Shown here: positions 18,647-29,606 of the stretch, piece after piece
Numbering within the stretch: the first letter of the stretch is position 1
Layout: every line of letters begins with the position of its first letter
From: Prorocentrum cordatum
Lineage: Eukaryota > Sar > Dinophyceae > Prorocentrales > Prorocentraceae
Length of the DNA stretch: 64,000 nt
Direction: 5' to 3'
Assembly (NCBI GenBank): GCA_963575745.1
Contig: CAUYUJ010014271.1
Coordinates: forward strand, 189,820-253,819
Notes under the pieces: model-generated
What the model saw: only the letters and a program-made list of their open reading frames with translations
Database searches by the model: none
Told to the model about the DNA's origin: nothing
Translations under genes and position numbers: made by a program

Positions 18647-19548
18647 TTAGAAACAAAGGGCATTCTCCGTTGAAGTTCCGCACGGCTTGGGTCGCAATGC
18701 ACACACAGCCAAGACACGCCGCGCTCCCGAACTCCTTCTGATAAGCCAATGTACGGGAGCTGTGGAGGTCATGGCTGTTGACGGTGCTTTTGTCGGCTCC
18801 ATCATTGAACCCCTGGACAAGCCCTGGTGGCAAGGGGTGGTCAAAAGCCTGCCAACCATTCTGCACGGGGCACAGCCGCCAAGTTGCGGCAGCGAGCCTG
18901 GAAGCACACCACAAGGACAGGAGTATGCGCAGTGGGCAACAATAAAAAGTTGGATCTCATTGAGCTTCGGGTCCAGCGCCGATTCCCTGAATGCACGGTT
19001 GTCATCTTTCCCGAAGGACGTAGGCAAGCTGTGGCCGAGATGTTGCCTGCCCTGGAAGGCAATCGCTTGAGCGCAAGGTTTGCTGTCTCCATCGTTCCCA
19101 TCAAAGCGACTACTCTCGGCCCACTGGTTGGCAATCCTGCTGGCTAACTCGCTCAACAAAACGAAGAAGGGGCCGGCTCCCAAGGCGCTAACATCTTCTA
19201 CATGCCCGTGCCTCTTAACCTTGGCCAGGACCACGCCATGTTTGGGATTCTCAATTTCAAGCAAGTTCCTGATAGTGAGACGGAAGGTGGATCCGACTCT
19301 GGAACGGACGAACTTAGTTAACCAATCCAAGGGATCTGTCACACAATCTTCGCTGGCAACAGGGAGGGCGGCTTTCAGAGACTGCAAGAAACTCAAGGTT
19401 TCATCGCTGTTGGCAGCCTGGCTCCCTCTAGGGACATTGCCGAAACAAGCCGAGTGGGCTACAAGCGGTTCAGGGTCGTAGGTTCCCCCAGGTTGGAGAC
19501 TGTTGAAAACAACCCAAGGCCAGGTGACTCTACGGTTGGGGCGGGGTC
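18647..19548 (-). other. Candidate coding stretch of unknown function
   Basis: The minus strand is open for about 300 codons. The upstream half is protein-like (VVFNSLQPGGTYDPEPLVAH, then NSDETLSFLQSLKAALPVAS, LDWLTKFVRSRVGSTFRLTI and FFVLLSELASRIANQWAESS). The last 100 codons are Cys/Pro-rich and less convincing. There is no ATG near the 5' end, so an exon is possible; it is on the same strand as the NCX exons but matches no NCX segment. The plus strand also has protein-like pieces here (FPECTVVIFPEGRRQAVAEM) interrupted by stops, so the coding strand is uncertain. Confidence 0.3.
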
Positions 19549-20340
19549 CTGGGAATCAGGCCATCGACTAGCATCGCCTCCGCTGAACATGACATTATAA
19601 ACCAAGGCCTCCTGAAAGTCCTCCACATACTCACGAACATCTTCGGCGTCAGGTGGAGGGGGCACGGCGGTCCAGCTGCAGGGCGGCAGCCAACGCAGCC
19701 AACAACTATGCGTATTATCCCAATCCGCGAGGGCTCTTCGTCGCACGACGTCTGCAATGTTCGTGAAACTACTGTTGTTAGGATGGCCCCGCGCTCTGTG
19801 CACATCGCACAAAACAGCGTGACTACATTTCTGGCGCGAGATCTCCTGAGTCAAACCACGTTCCTGTAGTCGCGCGCGTGGCCACCTGTTCCCAGTGGCC
19901 ACAGCCCGCAAGACTCCTCGCCACTCAAACTTTCCCTTCTTCTCGAAGGGTCCTGAACTGTTTGCGGATATCGTGGAGATCGGAAACCTGATCGAACTCC
20001 GATCCGCTCCACGAGTTCTAAGCCGCAGGGTTCACAAAGCTGTCGTTCCTTACTCTGGGCAAGGGCTTCGTGCAAGTCCGCGAGGTCACCATTGCCAAGC
20101 CCGGGCTTGGTCCCCAGGGTTCCCAGCCCAAGTCGTGTACAGTGGTAGTGGTGGTAGCAACTGGTGTACGTACACCTCGCCAGCGATGTTCCTCGGGTTT
20201 GGTTTTTACTCACCCAAGACGCGACTCCACGCCCGTCTGGTCTTTTCAACATCAAATCCGTGGTACATGAGGATCCAGAACCAAAACGCCATGGTGCCAC
20301 ACACCTTGCGAACAAAAACACCAGATCTCGCTTGCCGAAT
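19549..20340. other. No gene recognised
   Basis: A minus-strand ORF at 19459-19911 contains EDVREYVEDFQEALVYNV but no known motif. The remainder is unassigned. Confidence 0.4.
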
Positions 20341-20698
20341 TCTAGGGAGAGAGGTAAAAGCATGATGATGATGCTGATGATGTTGATGATGAGGATGATG
20401 ATGTTGTTGATGATGCTGTTGGTGATAACATGAACATGCTGTTGATGTTGATGTTGATGATGGTGATGATGATGGTGGTGGTGATGATGACGATGACGAT
20501 GATGGTGATGAGGATGATGAGGAGGAAGAGAAATATGGGGGGGGCGACGGAGGACAGAGAGAGAGAGAGAGAGAAAGCGCGAGAGAGAGAGAGAGAGAGA
20601 GAGATCGCAATGATTCGGACGGGTGTCCAGGCGCCGCCCAGACAAGCGGGGGGCGGGCCCTGCGCTTGAGACTGGCGGTGCAGCGCACTGGCGGGGGA

Positions 20699-20742
<44 letters not shown>

Positions 20743-20770
20743 AGAGAGAGAGGGAGAGAGAGAGACCCCC
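20341..20770. repeat. GAT and GA microsatellites
   Basis: (gatgat/gatgttgat)n at 20360-20522 and (ga)n at 20555-20605 and 20700-20765. Long minus-strand Ser/Leu or His-rich ORFs across 20200-21290 derive from these tracts. Confidence 0.9.
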
Positions 20771-22074
20771 CGCGACCAGAAACTGCGGCAGTGTGGTGGG
20801 AAGGAGGCCCGAGCGCCAGGCTGCGCACGCGCGCCGGGGCTCCCATGGGCAGCGGGGCCGATGGGGGGGCGCGGCGCCTGGGCGCCCTCGGCCCGGGTGG
20901 GCCCCCCCCTCCGCGAGGTGCCCCCTGCCGGAGGTGGCGAGGCCTGCCATGCTGGGCAGGGCAGTGGCGGTGACGGGAGGTGTGCGGGTGCGCGCAGGAA
21001 TGGTCCCGTGAGCATGGCTTAGCCGACCCCCATCTCCCCAGCGGCGTGTCCTGGGCCCCACTGGCCGATTTACCCCCTTGATGGGGATCTGCGCCGTTCC
21101 CTTCGGGTTGCCAGGGGTGTATCCCCAACTGGGGGGGCAGTTTGGTGGGGGTCTCGAAGGGGCTGGGGATGGGGATGGGGGTCGGGTAAACGATACTGAT
21201 CCTGGGCAAGAGTGACTTCTGACTCGCGGCTGTGGGGGGGTTCGGGGGGCCAAACCTGGGCGCGCAAGCCGCTGCTATCGAATCCCTTTCAGCCATGTGG
21301 GGACCCCAATGTACCCGCGCAGAAGGTCACTCTGGCTAAAGATCACTCTTTCGCATAGCCAGAATATGGAGTGAAACGCGCCAGGGCGCTACTGGCCAGG
21401 CGGCGGGCTCGACTCGCTGCTGGACGCAAGCGCGAGCAACGATGATCTCATGCATGGTAAACGGGAGTTCAGCTTGCCTTCGAACCTCAACCGCCACGAC
21501 AGCCTGAGTGCTGGCACGCCTCTCGGTGTCGACAGCAGTCTGGGTGAGCGCCCCGTCGTGCTGGTGGAGAGATGAAGTTTTGTTTGCCCGCCACTAGCAC
21601 TTGAGATCCTCAGTAGAGAGGTGTGGCTTTTTGGAAGTGCGAACTGGCGCGGCCTCCGGCGGCTAATATCAAGTACGCGCTGGGATTGGATATCCGCGGA
21701 GTTGCCAGACGCAGAAGCTCCTCGTGATGCGAACGAGGCGCTGGCGGAGAGCGCTCTCGTAGGCCTGGGCGGCGTGCTGGTGACTCCAGGCGGCTTCGGT
21801 GGGCCGCGGGCGCGGCGTGGCCGCGGCGCCCGCCGCTGGTGGGGGGCCCCTGGGGAGTCGGCGCGCGCAGCGTGCTGCGCTTGGGGCCCCGGCCGCTCGC
21901 GGCGCGGGCGGCTGCCTCGGAGCCCGCTGCGGGGGCGGGCGGGGCCCGTGGGGGGGCCGCTGCTGCCCGAGCCCCTTGGGGCGACGAAGCGCTGCTGCAG
22001 CACCTGCGCGCTGCTGCTCTCTTCGGCAGGTTGTGCGTTTCCCGCTTGGAGCCCTCATCGTGGGGCCCTGCAGC
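20771..22074. other. GC-rich DNA, no gene
   Basis: GC-rich sequence with many long but low-complexity Arg/Pro/Ala ORFs on both strands. None carries a recognisable motif. Confidence 0.5.
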
Positions 22075-22234
22075 TAGGTCGGGCCTGTCCCCCCACAGGG
22101 GGGTTTTTGACGAAAAATACAAAATATTCAAAGCAGATTCCAAAATGGTTTAACAAAAACTAAACAAATAGTATCCAGACAATTCTTTTACTTTTTTCTG
22201 ATATTCCTCCTGTAGAGGGACGTGCCCGACTTAA
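22075..22234 (+). mobile_element. TTAAGTCGGG inverted-repeat element, copy A
   Basis: Left end ggtcgggcctgtccccccac, right end cctgtagagggacgtgcccgacttaa, with an A/T-rich 100-bp interior (cgaaaaatacaaaatattc, atggtttaac). Size and structure are MITE-like. It lies in the NCX intron. Confidence 0.85.
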
Positions 22235-22760
22235 CCCTGCAGCTCGGTGCAGGCGGCTTCGAGGGCACGGGGGTCCCTTGTCGATGGCGTCGGTCACGCC
22301 CCAGCCCTGGAGGCGGTGTGCGCATTGCACTGGTGGGCCTGCTCGCCGTTTTCCAGAACGCCCGCGTCCTCGCCCCCGCTGCCGACTTCTTGGCGTTGCT
22401 CGAGGAGGTCCTGAGGTGGGCCGCCTGCAGGATCATCACCTGGCTTGCGGGCGGGTGGCTTGGGCCCCGTGGCTTTGCCTCGGCAAAGGCGGCCGAGCGT
22501 GGCCTGCCCTGCATCCAGCGGAGGGAGGGGGGCCCAAGCTTCTTGGCGAGGCTGGCCAGGCTTCTGGGCCGCCTTCTCCTGGGGGGCGGGCGGCTTGGGC
22601 GGCGCTCGCGCTGAGGTGGGCACATGGTCCAGTAGGTGGATGGCTTCCTGTGTGACGATCGTGGCGGTCGCAAGCTTCGCCCCGTTGTCCTGCGTGGGAG
22701 GGTCGGACGCCGCGATGGTGCACGGGGCGCTGTGCACCGCTACCCTGGCCACGGCGTTGG
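22235..22760 (-). other. Pro/Ala/Lys-rich ORF, doubtful
   Basis: The minus-strand ORF 22294-22752 reads LATATIVTQEAIHLLDHVPT and then Pro/Ala/Lys-rich sequence (PPKPPAPQEKAAQKPGQPRQ). It is of low complexity with no known domain and is possibly a decayed structural protein of a mobile element. Confidence 0.2.
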
Positions 22761-23368
22761 GCGCGTCGGTGGCCGCCCTGGGGAAGGCGCAGTGGCCAGA
22801 CGCGGGACTGTCCCATGCGGTATACTTCAGACGCCTAGTTGAGCACCTTCAGGGCGTTGGACACCTGCGACTTGGTGGCGCACTGGGGCTCGAGCTCTGG
22901 GACGCGGTGGCGCGTGTTTCGGCGCGCCGCATATGACGCTCTAGCGAACGGGATCGGATCGAAAATTATGCACGAAGGTTGCACCGAATCGCGCGCGCAT
23001 GTGCATGTCATGACTGCACAGCTTCCGGCAAATGCGAACGAATGCAGCGTGGCGCTGCGCCCTCCGCGCGTCCCGCCGGATCTCCCCCCTGGATATTGCC
23101 CCGATTGCCGCTGAGTTCCCCAGGGGAACATCGTAGCTGACAAGCGCAACGGGCGTTCGACAACGTGCGGGCATTGCGTCGAGGCATGCGCCGTCGGTGT
23201 CTTGACGCCGACAGCTATGAAGACGGCGAGCCCACGATTGTAACCACATCGCAGTGTGACGGTCGATGTTTCTGGTGCTCTGATGCACGCCAGCGGCTCG
23301 TCTTGGCCCACTCACACTCGACGCGCACTTCAACTGCCCCAGTTCCCTTTGGACGCCCGAAATAAAAC
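22761..23368. other. No gene recognised
   Basis: Ordinary-complexity sequence. ORFs on both strands lack motifs. Confidence 0.5.
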
Positions 23369-23514
23369 TGGGCACAATGCCCAACAACAAATGTTGTCCC
23401 AAACCAACAGCGGCCGCTGTTGGGCAGGCGGCCTTCTGTGGACACAGGCCGCGGCGGCGCGGACAGCGAGTCCTGTTCAAAATCAGAAGGAACTGCTGTT
23501 GGGCATCGTACCCA
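23369..23514. repeat. 146-bp hairpin element with central palindrome
   Basis: Left end TGGGCACAATGCCCAACAAC is complementary, with a few mismatches, to the right end TGCTGTTGGGCATCGTACCC. The middle holds a perfect 20-bp palindrome CCAACAGCGGCCGCTGTTGG at 23404-23423. This could be a small inverted-repeat transposon. Confidence 0.6.
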
Positions 23515-24460
23515 TTCTTCCCGTACCCCTTTCGCTCGTGCCGACTCCCGCGCCCTCGCAGCCCCGAGAACCAAGCGTCCACTCCCGCCCCGTCTGCTCC
23601 CGCACCGTGCCAGGCCTCCCGAATGTTGGCCGGGGCGGCCTCGGTGCCGCGGAGCTCGAGGGCAAGGGCCTTGGCGGCTGCGCTCTCGCGTAGCACGCGG
23701 GCTCCGACGCACCGGTCCCCTTGGCTCTGACGCCGCGGGCCCCGCGGCTGTGGGAGACGGCGACGGCAGCCTCCGTCGTGCCCTCGGCATCACACCATGT
23801 GATCACGCAGGGGGGCCTCGCGATTCTGGTGGGCTGTGAGGTGCCACGTTGGCTGAGGTCACAAGAGATCCCATGCCCAACATCTCTGGGACGTTCGTCA
23901 CGTCCACTGATAAGACCCCGCAGGCGGCCGCAAGCCTGCAGCCGAGCCATGGCGGCCGAGCTGGGTGGGCTGTTCGCGGATCGCCACTGCGGCGAGCTGG
24001 TTTTGGACGACGGCATTGAGCGCCTCAAGAGAGGCTTCATCCAGCCCTCGCTTGGCCTCGTTGCTAGAGTCGGCCTTCTGGCGCCTGCGGGCGGCCTGTT
24101 GAGAGGCGCGCTAGCGAGAGCCCTCCCCGCCCCGGGTTTCACTGCGATCGCCGTTGACAGTTGCCGCTCCTGAGAACTGTTCGGCAAGCCGCTCTTAGAG
24201 CGTCTCCAGGGCTGCGGTGGTCTCTGTCTCCTGGATGGCAATGCGCATCCAGGTGGCGATCCATGAGGAGGAGGAGGAGGAGGAGGAGGAGGAGGAGGAG
24301 GAAGAGGAGGAGAAGAAGAGACTCTCCAAGGACTTTCTTTCCTCGACCTCGAGCCCCAGACCTCTTCCGTGGCGCGTGCTGGCCAGAACCTCCAAGGCGG
24401 ACCAGGCCATGGGGATCGGAAGCTTCCCAGAGGCACCCAAGAGGCAAGATATTCCTAAAA
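23515..24460. other. No gene; GAG tract at 24265-24312
   Basis: A short minus-strand stretch around 23960-24040 reads RRQKADSSNEAKRGLDEASL and may be a decayed helical protein. The rest is GC-rich and ends in a (gag)n microsatellite. Confidence 0.4.
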
Positions 24461-24617
24461 TTAAGGCGGGCATGTCCCCCTACAGAGGAATGTTGGACGA
24501 ACAATACACAATATTTGAAACATACCACAAATATCCAAAAATACTAGGAGCATCGTCCCCAGATCATTTTTTACTATCTTAGAATATTCCTCCTGAAGAG
24601 GGACAGGCCCGACTTAA
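24461..24617 (+). mobile_element. TTAAGTCGGG inverted-repeat element, copy B
   Basis: ttaaggcgggcatgtccccc on the left and cctgaagagggacaggcccgacttaa on the right. TTAA is present at both outer ends. 157 bp, A/T-rich interior. Confidence 0.85.
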
Positions 24618-25434
24618 GCCTGAAATCCCAAATCCCGGTTCTCCGCCGCGATCCTCCTCGGTTGCTCTCGACCCCTTCCTCGGGACCGGCTCTCTGCGTC
24701 CTGCTCATTTCACGACCCTCGGGTCCAGAACCGGAGCCGGAACGCTGAACATCTTGAAAAAACCCTCTGGCGGTAGGGTCCAGGGAGTGTGCGAGGCTAC
24801 GCCTGCGAAGGCTGGGTCAACCAGCAACGACTTGGGGAATCGGTGACTCGGATCGGAACGTCTGTCGGATGGGGCTGCATCGGCACGGACCCGGACTCGA
24901 ATCGGATCGGCCGCGCCAGGGTGCCTAACACCGCCACGCAAACACCGGGCCACATCGGATCTCTGAAGACCAGAACCGAAACTGGACCGGGCCGGCAGGA
25001 ACCGATGCCGAATCGGATCGGTCGGGTGGAGAAACAGATCCAGAGCGAAGGCGCCTGGTGGCTCTCGGGCCACAGCTCGTGCCTCGTGCGGCCGCTCGGG
25101 GCGCTGTGGGCACCCCCAGAGCGCTGTCGGCGAGGCGCAGCTGCTGAAACGCATCCCCGATGTGAGAACACCGGTCATAGCCAACGAAAGCGTCCGACAA
25201 CTCCCGAGCCTTGGCCCTGCCTTCCCAGACATCCGCCGAGGTGATTTATTCAGTCCGCGGTCCCAGAGCTCCCGACCCCTTCCCGAGGAGGTAGTTTTCA
25301 TGCTGGCTAAATGTTTGAAGCCTTGAGCCCCAAGATAAGCCATTGGGGGCCAAAGTCGAGGAGCAACTCCTGGACTGAAAGAGCGCGGGTCGTCGCAGAT
25401 CTGGGTTCCGAGACGCCGACCCCTGCGAGGTCGC
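24618..25434. other. No gene; cggatcgg-rich intron sequence
   Basis: Repeated short words cggatcgg and gaaccgg at 24845-25035. No coding motif. Part of the large NCX intron. Confidence 0.5.
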
Positions 25435-25556
25435 CTGAGGGGATGGCGGACACGCACACGGCTATTATGCACAGCAGGTTGAAGGCCGCGCTGCCCACGA
25501 TCGTGGAGGGGCCGAGCTCGCCGCTCTGCATGTTGTTGGACATCAGCTCGATCACG
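25435..25556 (-). CDS. NCX: Na+/Ca2+ exchanger, second half of the alpha-1 repeat
   Basis: The 122-bp exon (phase 2 in, phase 1 out) encodes VIELMSNNMQSGELGPSTIV, then GSAAFNLLCIIAVCVSAIPS. GPSTIVGSAAFN is the conserved second limb of the NCX alpha-1 repeat that lines the ion site. The acceptor CGCCAG|C supplies the C that completes a Ser codon begun in the 30.2 kb exon, giving EILL-S-VIEL as in the family. The donor is CTCAG|GCGACC, a GC donor. The exact agreement of phase on both sides makes the exon boundaries convincing without a transcript. Confidence 0.9.
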
Positions 25557-26123
25557 CTGGCGGGGGCTCGACATCACGGGCGCCGCTCGCGTCGACGTCG
25601 TCGTCGCCAGTTCTCCTCGCTCTCGCCGCTCTCGTCCGGTAAGGTGCCCTCCAGGCCTCCAGGTAGGCCCCGCTGGCCTCAACCGCGTCGCCCGAGTAGG
25701 CGGGGCGGTCTGAACACCTCCACGCTGGGGCAGGGCGCGGTCAGAGGCCTTTCCATGAGATCGCCCTGGACTTCTCCGGGGGCCCGTCGAGGCCAGCCGG
25801 GACCACCCTGGGGGGGCTGTGTGCACGCGGCCCGAGGCCTCACCACTCTCTTCGCCGCTCTCGCTGTCGACGTCGTTTCCGCCCCCGTCGCAAGAAAGCA
25901 CTTGCGGGCAGCAGCGACGCACGCGAATGCGTCGACAGCCGCCAGCCGCGCCGTCCTCCCCCGCCCTCTGGCTCGGCAACCGCTGGCCGGCGCCCGCGGC
26001 ATCCTCCGTCGCGCAGATCGAGCGTCGAGACTCTTTGAACCTTCCCCCCAGACCTCCGACGATACGATTTGTTCAAAACGGGTCGTTGTTTCCTCGATTT
26101 CGGCCTCGAGGTTCCGCTATCGC

Positions 26124-26210
26124 CAGGTCGGGCCTGTCCCCCAACAGGTGGACTTTGGACGAAATATGGAACATGGTCAAACAAATACACCAAACTTACA
26201 CACACGCGCC
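26124..26210 (+). mobile_element. TTAAGTCGGG element, copy C, left half only
   Basis: ggtcgggcctgtcccccaac and gtggactttggacgaaatat match the left end and interior. No right end follows, so the copy is truncated. Confidence 0.7.
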
Positions 26211-26835
26211 CGGAGAGCCGCGCCGCGCGCCCTCCGGGCGGTGATGAAGACGCGGGGATGATCAATGATCCTTCGTGTGCTAGCCCCCCACACACAAGTC
26301 ATACGCCCATGGCGCGTGGACACTGACTGTACTGTACAATGCTGTGCTTCCACATGCGGTGATCATGCGCAAGGCCAGAGCTCAGATGGGCACGACATGC
26401 TTGCTCTGTGCCATGGTCGTCCGCTCGTTGCGCAGACGCCCATAATGTGTTAGCCCGATGTAAGTTTACCCCGTCCAGCTCCGCCGACAGCACGCAGCCC
26501 GTGCTGGCCCTCACAACAGCGCCTGCGTCGAATGGAGGGGCTGCGATGGACAAGCACGCGTTGGCGGCAGCACGCTTTCTGAGGATGGATGACCGCGCTG
26601 CCGCGCCTTCGCATGACGCGACATGGGTGACCTGGAGGGCAGGCGGGGTGGGTTTTCGGCTGCGGGAGCGGGGTGGCCCTTCCGCCAGAATGACCTTTCG
26701 CTCGCCTCGCTCCTCCCTTCCGCCCGCTTCCCCCACGAGGGCGTGCCGAGCAGCAGCGTGGCCAGCGCGCGCGGGGTGGGGGCGGCGGCAGCCCACCGGG
26801 CGAAGCAAAGGTGTCTGGCCGCACATCCCAGACTC
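26211..26835. other. No gene recognised
   Basis: Intronic sequence without repeat or motif-bearing ORF. Confidence 0.5.
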
Positions 26836-27610
26836 CATGGCCCCCTTCCTTCCTTCCTTCCTTCCTTCCTTCCTTCCACTCCGCTTGGCGCCACCCCCAG
26901 GTCGGGGCGCGCGCCCGGCCGGGCCGCGCGGCACGGGCCCCCTCGCAGGCCGGCGAGCTGTGCCCGCATGCCGCCCTGCCCCGCGGCCGGGGGCTGCTCG
27001 GCTGGAGCCCGACGCCGAAGCGGGGGGCCCAGGAGGAGGAGGAGGAGGAGGAGGAGGAGGAGGAGGAGGAGGAGGAGGAGGAGGAGGAGGAGGAGGGGGA
27101 GGAGGAGGGGGAGGAGGGAGGAGGAGGAGGGGAGGAGGAGGAGGAGGAGGAGGAGGAGGAGGAGGGCCCTTTTCTCCTTCTCTCCACATGCGGCCCCCCG
27201 GCGCCCCCCTCGCCCGCGCCCGCGCATCCGGCCACGAGGCGCCGACCGCCCTCGCCGGGAGGGTGCCTCGAGGAGCGGGCCGCCCGCTCCCCGGGCGGAT
27301 TGCGGCTCGGCTCCGCCCGGGGCAGCCGCCCGAGCAGGCCGGCGGCCCGGCAGCGTTCCTCCCCCCTGCCCGCCCAGCCTGCCCCTGCCTCGCTGCTCCC
27401 TCGCTCCCGCCTCCCCTCCCCTCCCCTCCCTTTCCCCTGCCCTGCCCTGCCCTTCCCTTCCCCTCTGCCCTTTCTTCCCCTCACTCGCCTTCTTCCCCTC
27501 CCTTCCCCTTTCTTCCCTTTCTTCCCCTCCCTTCCCCTCTGCCCTTTCTGCCCTCTCTTCCCCTCGCTTCCCCCCCCTCGCTCCCCTTCCATTCCCCTCC
27601 CTCGCTCGTC
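26836..27610. repeat. CTTC, GAG and polypyrimidine tracts
   Basis: (cttc)n at 26844-26877, (gag)n at 27031-27165, and a C/T-only region (ccctt, ttccc) at 27395-27605. ORFs of 300-550 codons spanning these are translations of repeats. Confidence 0.9.
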
Positions 27611-27707
27611 CTCTCCGGGCCCCTCTCGCCGCGGCGCTGGACTGCTCCGCTGGGCCCGGCGGCGGGGCGGTTCGAAGATGGGGCCCGGGAGGGGTGGGGC
27701 CCTGAGG

Positions 27708-27852
27708 TTCGGTCGGGCCCGTCCTCCTGCAGGCGGATTGTGGAAGGAGAGAATAGCCAAGAAATATCCCCAAATAGTCAAACATCGTCCCCATACGAGT
27801 CATTTTTCATATGCTTGAACTTTCCTCCTGCAGATGGCCATGCCCGACTCAA
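27708..27852 (+). mobile_element. TTAAGTCGGG element, copy D, diverged
   Basis: Left ggtcgggcccgtcctcctgc and right cctgcagatggccatgcccgactcaa. The interior retains aatagccaagaaatatccccaaatagtc. 145 bp. Confidence 0.75.
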
Positions 27853-28385
27853 CCATGAGGGATGGGGGATGGGGAGGGATCCCAGGTTGAATTTACGACG
27901 TGGCTTGAGGTGCCTCGCCTCATTTGCCTCGCCTCATTCGGGCCGCTTGGGGCCTGTTGGCGGCGTCCCGGGGGCGCCTCGGAGGCTCTTGTGGGGGCTC
28001 CTTGGGCCATCTGAGGGCGCTCTTGGGCCGCCGGTGCACTTTCGGAGTCCATCTTGGTAGACGAGCGCGTTTCACTCCTCGCAAAGTGACTCCTCGCACA
28101 TGGCGTGGCTCCGTCGCGGGGGATATACGAGAGATTACGTCGAAACAGACGTGTGCTTTTCGGACGTTTGCGAGTAGGCACTCTGCGAGTAGTGGAACGA
28201 GCTCGGAGACTGGGGCCCCAACTCCGAATCGCCGACCGTGCCTCCGAGTGGAGCAGAGGTCCCCCGCAGGGCCCCCCCCCTTCGGAGGCCCGTCGGAGCC
28301 CCAGGACGGCTCTGGAGGCCTCCTCGGCGGTCGGACGAACATCAGGGCATCGTGTGGGGCCCAGACATGCTCGCGTCGTTTGAAA
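27853..28385. other. No gene recognised
   Basis: GC-rich intron sequence. Overlapping ORFs on both strands lack motifs. Confidence 0.5.
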
Positions 28386-28560
28386 ATCATGGCGGGAGGT
28401 CTTTGGCCATTTTCGGCATCGGCGAGGGCTCCCCCTCGCCATACCTCGGGACCGTCAAAAAACGACTCAGGATGGAAAACCGGTCCCAGGGAAAAGGTCG
28501 GGATTTCCAGGGACCCCGTATAGAAAAATCAGAACGTCGCATGTCTGGAGGGGAATACGC
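28386..28560 (-). repeat. Dispersed ~170-bp repeat, copy 1
   Basis: Reverse complement of sequence at 49245-49411 and more distantly 49848-50000. Shared words are gacatgcgacgt..ctgatttt, cccctgggta, gactcgttttttga and gaaaatggccaaa. Confidence 0.65.
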
Positions 28561-29176
28561 CCAAGGAATAGCGCATCGACCCCCCCTGGCCCCTTTCATC
28601 GCCGCCAGAAGCCCGGAAGCCCACCCCGCCCAGGACCGCGCGGACCCGCTCTGGAGGACATCGCCGATCGATCGGGGATGCATCGCCGACTCCAGCTCGA
28701 CGCTTCCGCCCCCAAGTTGCCCTCCCCTACACGTCGTTCATTTCTCATCGTGCTCATTTCTAATTGTGCTCGTTTCTAATTGTTTCTGGCCCCCCAGTGG
28801 CCAGGAAGAGGCCCAGGATGGAATAATTGGACATGAAAGGAGCTTGGCTCCCCAAAAAATCAGATAACTTTCGAAAACTTAGAGATGAGCGGTGTGTAAC
28901 GTTCCCCTCCCAGACGAGAGGGGGGTGGGGAAGGAAAGGGGGGGACGTCGATGTCGGCGATGCATCGGCGATGCACCGGCGATGCACCGGCGACGTCGGC
29001 GATGCATCGGCGACGTCCGCATGAAGAAAATCGCGCGATCCTCCGACCCCATCTACTCCGACCCCATCTAGGAGGCCTGGAAGGACATCGCCGATCTGTC
29101 GGCGGTGTATCGCCGATTCCAGCTCGACGCTTCCGCCCTCAAGTTGCCCCCCCTAGCGTTCCCCTCCCAAACACGG
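28561..29176. other. No gene; short gcgatgcatcgg repeats
   Basis: gatgcaccggcgatgcaccggcgacg is repeated at 28950-29015, and two ~90-bp stretches (28660-28730 and 29085-29150) share ccgattccagctcgacgcttccg. No coding motif. Confidence 0.5.
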
Positions 29177-29300
29177 GGGGGGGGGGGGGGAAGAGGAGGA
29201 CGAGGAGAGGAGGAGGAGGAGGAGAGGAGGAGAGGAGGAGGAGGAGAGGAGGAGGAGGAGGAGGAGGAGGAGGAGGAGGAGGAGGAGGAGGAGGAGGAGG
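29177..29300. repeat. G run and GAG microsatellite
   Basis: A run of 14 G at about 29177-29190, then (gag)n to 29300. Confidence 0.9.
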
Positions 29301-29434
29301 GTGTGGTGCGAAATCTGCTGCCCTGCAGCTGGCTTCGGCCCCGCCGGCAGGCACCTGCCTCGACGCCTGGACGCCTCGGGCGCCGGGCGGGCAGCGCCGG
29401 GAGAATCGGCCGCGCGGGCTGCAGCCCGCTACCC

Positions 29435-29606
29435 TGAAGTCGGGCCTGTCCCCCTACAGGGGCATTTTCGAAGAAATATCAAGAATAGCCAAAACAATAA
29501 GTAATGACAAATGGTCCCCCCCCAAAAAAACCTAACAGAATCGTCCCCATACTATTGTTTTACTATCTTTGAGTCTTCCTCCTGTAGAGGGACAGGCCCG
29601 ACTTAA
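29435..29606 (+). mobile_element. TTAAGTCGGG element, copy E
   Basis: gaagtcgggcctgtccccct at left and cctgtagagggacaggcccgacttaa at right are near-perfect complements over 28 bp. 172 bp. Confidence 0.9.

Larger units (their letters stand above)
6052..25434 (-). other. 19.4 kb NCX intron
   Basis: Donor CTCAG|GCGACC at the 25.4 kb exon and acceptor CACCAG|GCGAGG at the 6.05 kb exon share CAGGCGA at both ends, with a GC rather than GT donor. The intron contains retroelements 1 and 2 in opposite orientation, two copies of the TTAAGTCGGG element and many microsatellites. Its extent is inferred from exon phase and family alignment, not from a transcript. Confidence 0.7.

Noticed and set aside
19170-19320. 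Mei2-like RNA-recognition motif on the plus strand (ANIFYMPVPLNLGQDHAMFG)
   Set aside because: The spacing resembles the second RNP region of Mei2-type RRMs, but the first RNP and downstream helix are absent and stops flank it; the opposite strand is more open.
24461-24617. piggyBac-type origin of the TTAAGTCGGG elements
   Set aside because: TTAA is present at both ends of copy B, but several copies lack it on one side, and the end sequence does not match known piggyBac ends. I leave the superfamily open.
26299-27818. Several overlapping ORFs of 300-550 codons on both strands
   Set aside because: They translate GAG and C/T microsatellites (poly-Glu, poly-Gly, poly-Ser, poly-Leu) and GC-rich DNA; no domain motif and equal openness in all frames.
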